From contig JAKLPV010000236.1 of NCBI GenBank assembly GCA_022013685.1, positions 1 through 62,177 on the forward strand: a DNA stretch of 62,177 nt, read 5' to 3'. A program made the position numbers and the translations under genes. The DNA comes from Anaerolineae bacterium. GTDB lineage: Bacteria > Chloroflexota > Anaerolineae > Anaerolineales > Villigracilaceae. Shown piece after piece: positions 59,063 to 62,177 of the stretch. Position 1 is the stretch's first letter; each line of letters begins with the position of its first letter. The notes beneath the pieces are model-generated. The model made no database searches, was not told the DNA's origin, and saw nothing but the letters and a program-made list of their open reading frames with translations.

Positions 59063-60286
59063 TTATATCTCCAGGGCCAACAGCGGAATTTCCATCTCTT
59101 GCGGGGTCAGACCGCCGTGGTGGCCATAATATTTTTGTTCAAATTTGCCTTTTTCATACCACCAGACCGATTCGTAACGGTAGGAGAGAATGATAAGGTT
59201 TCCCATGCGCTCACGCAAACGCTGGGTGACCTGCGGGCCGAAATAACCGGCCTCGATCAGGTCTGCGGTGCGAACGACGTCGGCTTTGTCCACCAACCCT
59301 TCGGTGAGCAGGGACTGGGCTTCGTCGAGCAGCTCGTCTTTGATATACAGGAACATATCGCGACACGAACCGCCGGGGACGAGCAATTGGCCGCCGGCCG
59401 TGGTTTTGATGAATTTCTCGAAGCCGGGAAAGGCCCGGTTTAGATAGACGGTGGTCTTGGGGCTGACCTCGGACTGGCCGTGGTCGGCGGTCAGCAGCAG
59501 CAGGGTTTTGCCCGCGCTGGTGGGATTTTTGGCAAAGAAATTGCGCTCGACAAGGGTCAGGAAAGCGTCGATCTCGGCATCGGCCTGGGGTGAGTCGGGG
59601 CCGTACTCGTGGTTGATCGAGTCGATCTTGTCGTAGTAGAAAAAGGTGTAATTTTTGCCTTTTGTTTCAGACAACGCCCGGCGGATATTGACCATGCTTT
59701 CGGGCAGGGTCTTGAATCCGCGTATGTTTGCGCCGTCGAAGGCGATGTTGGAATAGGTGGACGGCGTGTACTCGCGGTGTTGGAAAACCTGCGATTTGAC
59801 TCCCAGCCCTTTCAGGCGGCGGTAGATGCTGCGCGGCGGATAAAGGCTTTTCGGATTAATGCCGGTCGCTTTAAGCTGGTCGCGTTCTGCGGTGCCTGTA
59901 AACGAGAACAGCAGCGGCACGATCATCGCATCCAGCAGGGGTTCGTAGTAATTCCACTCGTGCAGGCCGCTTTCACCCATCGGTTGTCCGCTGTGGATGA
60001 AGGGCACATGGGCCGAGGTTGTGGAAGGAAAAAGCGAGGTCAGTTTGGCGACCTGTCCGTCACGGTGAAAACGCTGAAGCAGGGGCGCATCGCCAAAACG
60101 CTCGATAAAACGCCAGCCAAAACCGTCGATAAAGAACAAGACAACGTTGTCGTAGGTTTCGGCCAAGCCATCAAAGGGACTCCTGGCTTTGGGGCCGCCC
60201 AGCAAGCTGGTGATCAACGCCGGCAGGTTGGCGAAGCCGTGCTCATCGTAGCGTGGTTTGACAAAGGTGGGATTCATGGATTTCAT
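59063..60286 (-). CDS. type I phosphodiesterase/nucleotide pyrophosphatase family protein
   Basis: 407 residues of the alkaline phosphatase superfamily. Motifs: VVLFFIDGFGWRF (metal Asp), FPSTTSAHVPF with the nucleophilic Thr/Ser, YYDKIDSINHEYGP, LLLTADHGQSEV and YGHHGGLTPQEM supply the two-metal site. There is no signal peptide, unusual for the family, so it is probably cytoplasmic. The substrate could be a nucleotide-sugar or other phosphodiester. The start may be three codons further on; no strong ribosome site is visible. The gene ends directly at the era start. Confidence 0.83.
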   Translation of the reverse strand: MKSMNPTFVKPRYDEHGFANLPALITSLLGGPKARSPFDGLAETYDNVVLFFIDGFGWRFIERFGDAPLLQRFHRDGQVAKLTSLFPSTTSAHVPFIHSGQPMGESGLHEWNYYEPLLDAMIVPLLFSFTGTAERDQLKATGINPKSLYPPRSIYRRLKGLGVKSQVFQHREYTPSTYSNIAFDGANIRGFKTLPESMVNIRRALSETKGKNYTFFYYDKIDSINHEYGPDSPQADAEIDAFLTLVERNFFAKNPTSAGKTLLLLTADHGQSEVSPKTTVYLNRAFPGFEKFIKTTAGGQLLVPGGSCRDMFLYIKDELLDEAQSLLTEGLVDKADVVRTADLIEAGYFGPQVTQRLRERMGNLIILSYRYESVWWYEKGKFEQKYYGHHGGLTPQEMEIPLLALEI

Positions 60287-60295
60287 TATAAGGGC

Positions 60296-60736
60296 TTAGC
60301 GCCGCCAGTTGACCAGGATCAAGCCCAAAATACACAACCCGATGCCCACCAGGTTGAGCGGAGACAATTTTTCCCTGAAAAGCAGCAGCCCGATTGGTAG
60401 GAGGATTAGCGCCGCAGCGATATGGACAACCACGCCCAACAGGCTGATCTGCCAGCCGAAACGATAGGCCAGCAGGATTCCCAATTCCAGGCCGACAATG
60501 CTCAAGCCAAGGGCATAGCTGGCCCAGTTCAACTTGGCAAAATCCTGGGCCAGGTTTTGCGGCGGATAAAAGATAAAGAGTCCCAGGGTTGCCACGGCAG
60601 CTGTGCCATACGTCACCAACAGGCTGAGAGCCGGGTTGACCTCGGCGGGCGTGCTTTTCTGAAAAATGTGATAAAGCGTCGAGGCCAGAATTGCCAGGCT
60701 GGCAGAAAAAATAAGCATCATTGTCTGTTTTTTCAT
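60296..60736 (-). CDS. EamA-like half-size drug/metabolite transporter protein
   Basis: 146 residues with four or five membrane helices. The last two helices carry LLLFREKLSPLNLVGIGLCILGLILVN, the typical end of an EamA domain. Only one EamA unit is present where full transporters have two, so it may work as a dimer like SMR-type proteins. Substrate unknown. Nine bases upstream of the phosphodiesterase gene on the same strand; first gene of that operon. Confidence 0.75.
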   Translation of the reverse strand: MKKQTMMLIFSASLAILASTLYHIFQKSTPAEVNPALSLLVTYGTAAVATLGLFIFYPPQNLAQDFAKLNWASYALGLSIVGLELGILLAYRFGWQISLLGVVVHIAAALILLPIGLLLFREKLSPLNLVGIGLCILGLILVNWRR

Positions 60737-60891
60737 CTGTTTGGGGATAAAACCTGATTTTGATCGTACCTTGCGTTTCTGTTATGGGTTTATCGGACAA
60801 TCGTAGGGGAAACGTAGGTTAAGCGTCAAGTATCTTTAGACGCATGGATGTATATTATGTGTATAGGTGATTTCTCTTCTCCTCCTTTCAA

Positions 60892-60922
60892 AAGAGAGCC
60901 AGGTCGGCGTCCTGGCTCTCTT
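60892..60922. repeat. perfect 12-bp inverted repeat in the divergent region
   Basis: AAGAGAGCCAGG/CCTGGCTCTCTT around a 7-base loop; on the minus strand it is followed by only a few T. It lies between the EamA-like gene and tyrA, with no gene in the 300-base interval. Confidence 0.7.
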
Positions 60923-60957
60923 GATTCTAGCACATGTTATAAAATACCCGTGCCGGG

Positions 60958-60963
60958 TATAAT
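60958..60963 (+). promoter_or_regulatory. -10 element upstream of tyrA
   Basis: A perfect TATAAT located between two GC-rich palindromes; no clear -35. Confidence 0.4.
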
Positions 60964-61000
60964 GCCCCTGCCGGGTGTTTTGCCCGGCGCGGGCATTTTT
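60961..61000 (+). terminator. GC-rich hairpin with T run just before tyrA
   Basis: The outer stem AATGCCC/GGGCATT encloses the inner stem GCCGGG/CCCGGC and is followed by TTTTT on the plus strand. It overlaps the TATAAT at 60958, so it may be a terminator for read-through transcription or part of a leader control element. A related palindrome (ATACCCG/CGGGTAT) adjoins it. Confidence 0.5.
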
Positions 61001-61035
61001 ACGCTAAAAACCCGCAGAAAAACACAGGAGGTGGC

Positions 61036-62004
61036 ATGACCGTCCAAATTACGATTATTGGCATGGGCCAGGTTGGCACGTCGATTGGGCTGGCGCTGGC
61101 TGCGCACACCGAAAAAATCCAACGCACCGGTCACGATAAGAACTTCGAGCGCGCCAACAAAGCCCGCAGCCTTGGCGCGCTGGACAGGGTCGAGATCAAT
61201 CTGCCGCGCAGCGTCGAAGGGGCCGATTTGGTCATCCTGGCCCTGCCGATGGATGCCATCGAAGAAACCCTGCGTATCATCGCCCCCGACCTGCGCCAGG
61301 AATGTGTCGTGCTGGATACGGCCCCGTACAAAGCGCCGGTGGCGGATTGGGCGCGGACTCACCTCCCGCCGGGCCGCCATTATGTCGGCCTGGTTCCGGC
61401 CCTTGGCCCGCACCAGATTACCGGCATGGAGCGCCCGCCGCATGCCGACCTTTTCCGCGAGGGGGTGATCGGCCTGGTCAACCCACCCGGCACTCCCGGC
61501 GAGGCCGTCAAGCTGGCTTCAGACCTGGTTGCCCTGCTTGGGGCAGAACCGTTTTTCATGGACATGACCGAAGCCGACAGCCTGATGGCCTCCGCCCACA
61601 TTTTGCCGCAACTGCTTTCTGCCGCCCTGCTCTATATGACGGTTGACGTTCCCGGCTGGCGCGAAATGCGCCGCCTGGCGGGCCGCCCATACGCGACGGT
61701 CACGCTGTCCGCCGCCAGCCAGGACGAGCCAAAGGGCTTGGCGCATGCTGCGCTGGCGAATCCGCAGACCAGCCTGGCGGCAATCGATTCTTACATCCAA
61801 ACCCTGAGCGCCCTGCGCACAGCCATTGCCACCGGCGAAGCGGATGAACTCCGCCAGCGCCTCGAACAGGCCCAGGCCGGTCGCGATAAGTGGTGGAGCG
61901 AGCGAGCCAGCGGCGACTGGCAAAAGGTGGAGTTTGGCTCGGGAGAGCGTCCCCGGCGTCCCGGGTTGTTTGGCAACTGGTTGGGGCGGGATAAAGGGCA
62001 ATGA
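61036..62004 (+). CDS. tyrA: prephenate/arogenate dehydrogenase
   Basis: 322 residues. The N-terminal Rossmann site is [17 protein letters not shown]. Catalytic-domain motifs are [21 protein letters not shown] (position of the conserved His), and the [19 protein letters not shown] helix. It is the NAD(P)-dependent step to tyrosine. The Val-Pro-Ala-Leu-Gly segment differs from the usual HPMAG of TyrA, and no other aromatic-pathway gene adjoins it, so a relative acting on another substrate is possible. The ATG has AGGAGG upstream and the stop overlaps the next gene (ATGA). Confidence 0.78.
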   Translation: MTVQITIIGMGQVGTSIGLALAAHTEKIQRTGHDKNFERANKARSLGALDRVEINLPRSVEGADLVILALPMDAIEETLRIIAPDLRQECVVLDTAPYKAPVADWARTHLPPGRHYVGLVPALGPHQITGMERPPHADLFREGVIGLVNPPGTPGEAVKLASDLVALLGAEPFFMDMTEADSLMASAHILPQLLSAALLYMTVDVPGWREMRRLAGRPYATVTLSAASQDEPKGLAHAALANPQTSLAAIDSYIQTLSALRTAIATGEADELRQRLEQAQAGRDKWWSERASGDWQKVEFGSGERPRRPGLFGNWLGRDKGQ

Positions 62005-62177
62005 GTTTTTATTGCTACATCCTGGAATGCGCCGATGGCACTTACTACACCGGCTGGACGACTGACCCAATCCGGCGCGAGAAACAGCATAATGCTGGTC
62101 GGGGTGCTCGTTACACCAGCACCCGCCGACCGGTCAAAATGGTTTATCTCGAAGAACAACCGGACAAAATCAGCGCC
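62001..62177 (+). CDS. GIY-YIG nuclease-superfamily protein (UPF0213-like), 5' part
   Basis: Fifty-nine codons from the ATG overlapping the tyrA stop to the window edge, with no stop reached. [16 protein letters not shown] contains the GIY-YIG-type strand pair; [20 protein letters not shown] and the following [10 protein letters not shown] are the UPF0213/YhbQ continuation. Such small single-domain proteins may act on DNA or RNA; the function is poorly known. Translationally coupled to tyrA. Confidence 0.85.
   Translation, partial: MSFYCYILECADGTYYTGWTTDPIRREKQHNAGRGARYTSTRRPVKMVYLEEQPDKISA

Overview
The window looks like a piece of chromosome from an uncultured Chloroflexota bacterium, most likely class Anaerolineae. 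This is inferred from gene content and style: moderately GC-rich DNA; intracellular CHAT, STAND-WD40 and caspase-like proteins; large GAF/histidine-kinase sensors with no adjacent response regulator; a LysM protein with Thr/Pro-rich linkers; and exopolysaccharide genes mixed with housekeeping genes. No rRNA, tRNA or CRISPR array was recognised. Nothing was searched against a database, so all family names rest on motifs read by eye.

Region 1 (1-6.3 kb) is AT-rich and disturbed. It holds two small or mid-sized lipoproteins, a membrane-protein gene broken by an in-frame TAG, an intact insertion sequence (13-bp terminal inverted repeats and a 7-bp target duplication), and a large Ig-repeat surface protein. 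That protein's 5' end is frameshifted, and its C-terminal quarter is much more AT-rich than the rest.

Region 2 (6.4-17 kb) is the most unusual part: a compact minus-strand operon of six genes. In order these are a papain/C39-like peptidase with SH3 domains, a CHAT protease fused to a SIR2-like domain, a STAND NTPase with a transmembrane segment and a WD40 propeller, a C25/caspase-like peptidase, an unknown 210-residue protein, and a 104-residue protein. The 104-residue protein is a stand-alone copy of the C-terminal module of the C25-like peptidase. The operon ends in an intrinsic terminator. It resembles the NTP-dependent STAND conflict (immunity or programmed-death) systems, with three potential proteases, one potential NAD-consuming domain and a sensor/scaffold.

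Region 3 (17-25.2 kb) has a P-type ATPase behind a well-formed yybP-ykoY (manganese) riboswitch, a DEAD-box RNA helicase with a terminator in its leader, an ITP/XTP pyrophosphatase, an alpha/beta hydrolase and an orphan NarL-type sensor kinase.

Region 4 (25.2-41.8 kb) is a minus-strand surface-polysaccharide cluster. It contains a sulfotransferase, O-antigen ligase-like and Wzz-like proteins, three family 2 glycosyltransferases, several GT-C-like membrane proteins, a DUF115 protein, a CMP-sugar synthetase, a hydroxyacid dehydrogenase, an SDR and a capsule-type transferase. A plus-strand MNT/HEPN pair is embedded in it.

Region 5 (41.8-62.2 kb) is mainly housekeeping: obgE, a TGS/uridine-kinase fusion, a ketopantoate-reductase family protein, an epimerase, a LysM protein, rpsT (UUG start), argS, a UPF0173 hydrolase, ferritin, a metallophosphoesterase, a LacI-like sensor histidine kinase, a YhhN protein, era, a phosphodiesterase, tyrA and the start of a GIY-YIG protein. 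At its left edge sits a second unusual locus: a GGDEF domain fused to a ribbon-helix-helix DNA-binding domain, with a perfect 16-bp-arm palindrome over its own promoter.
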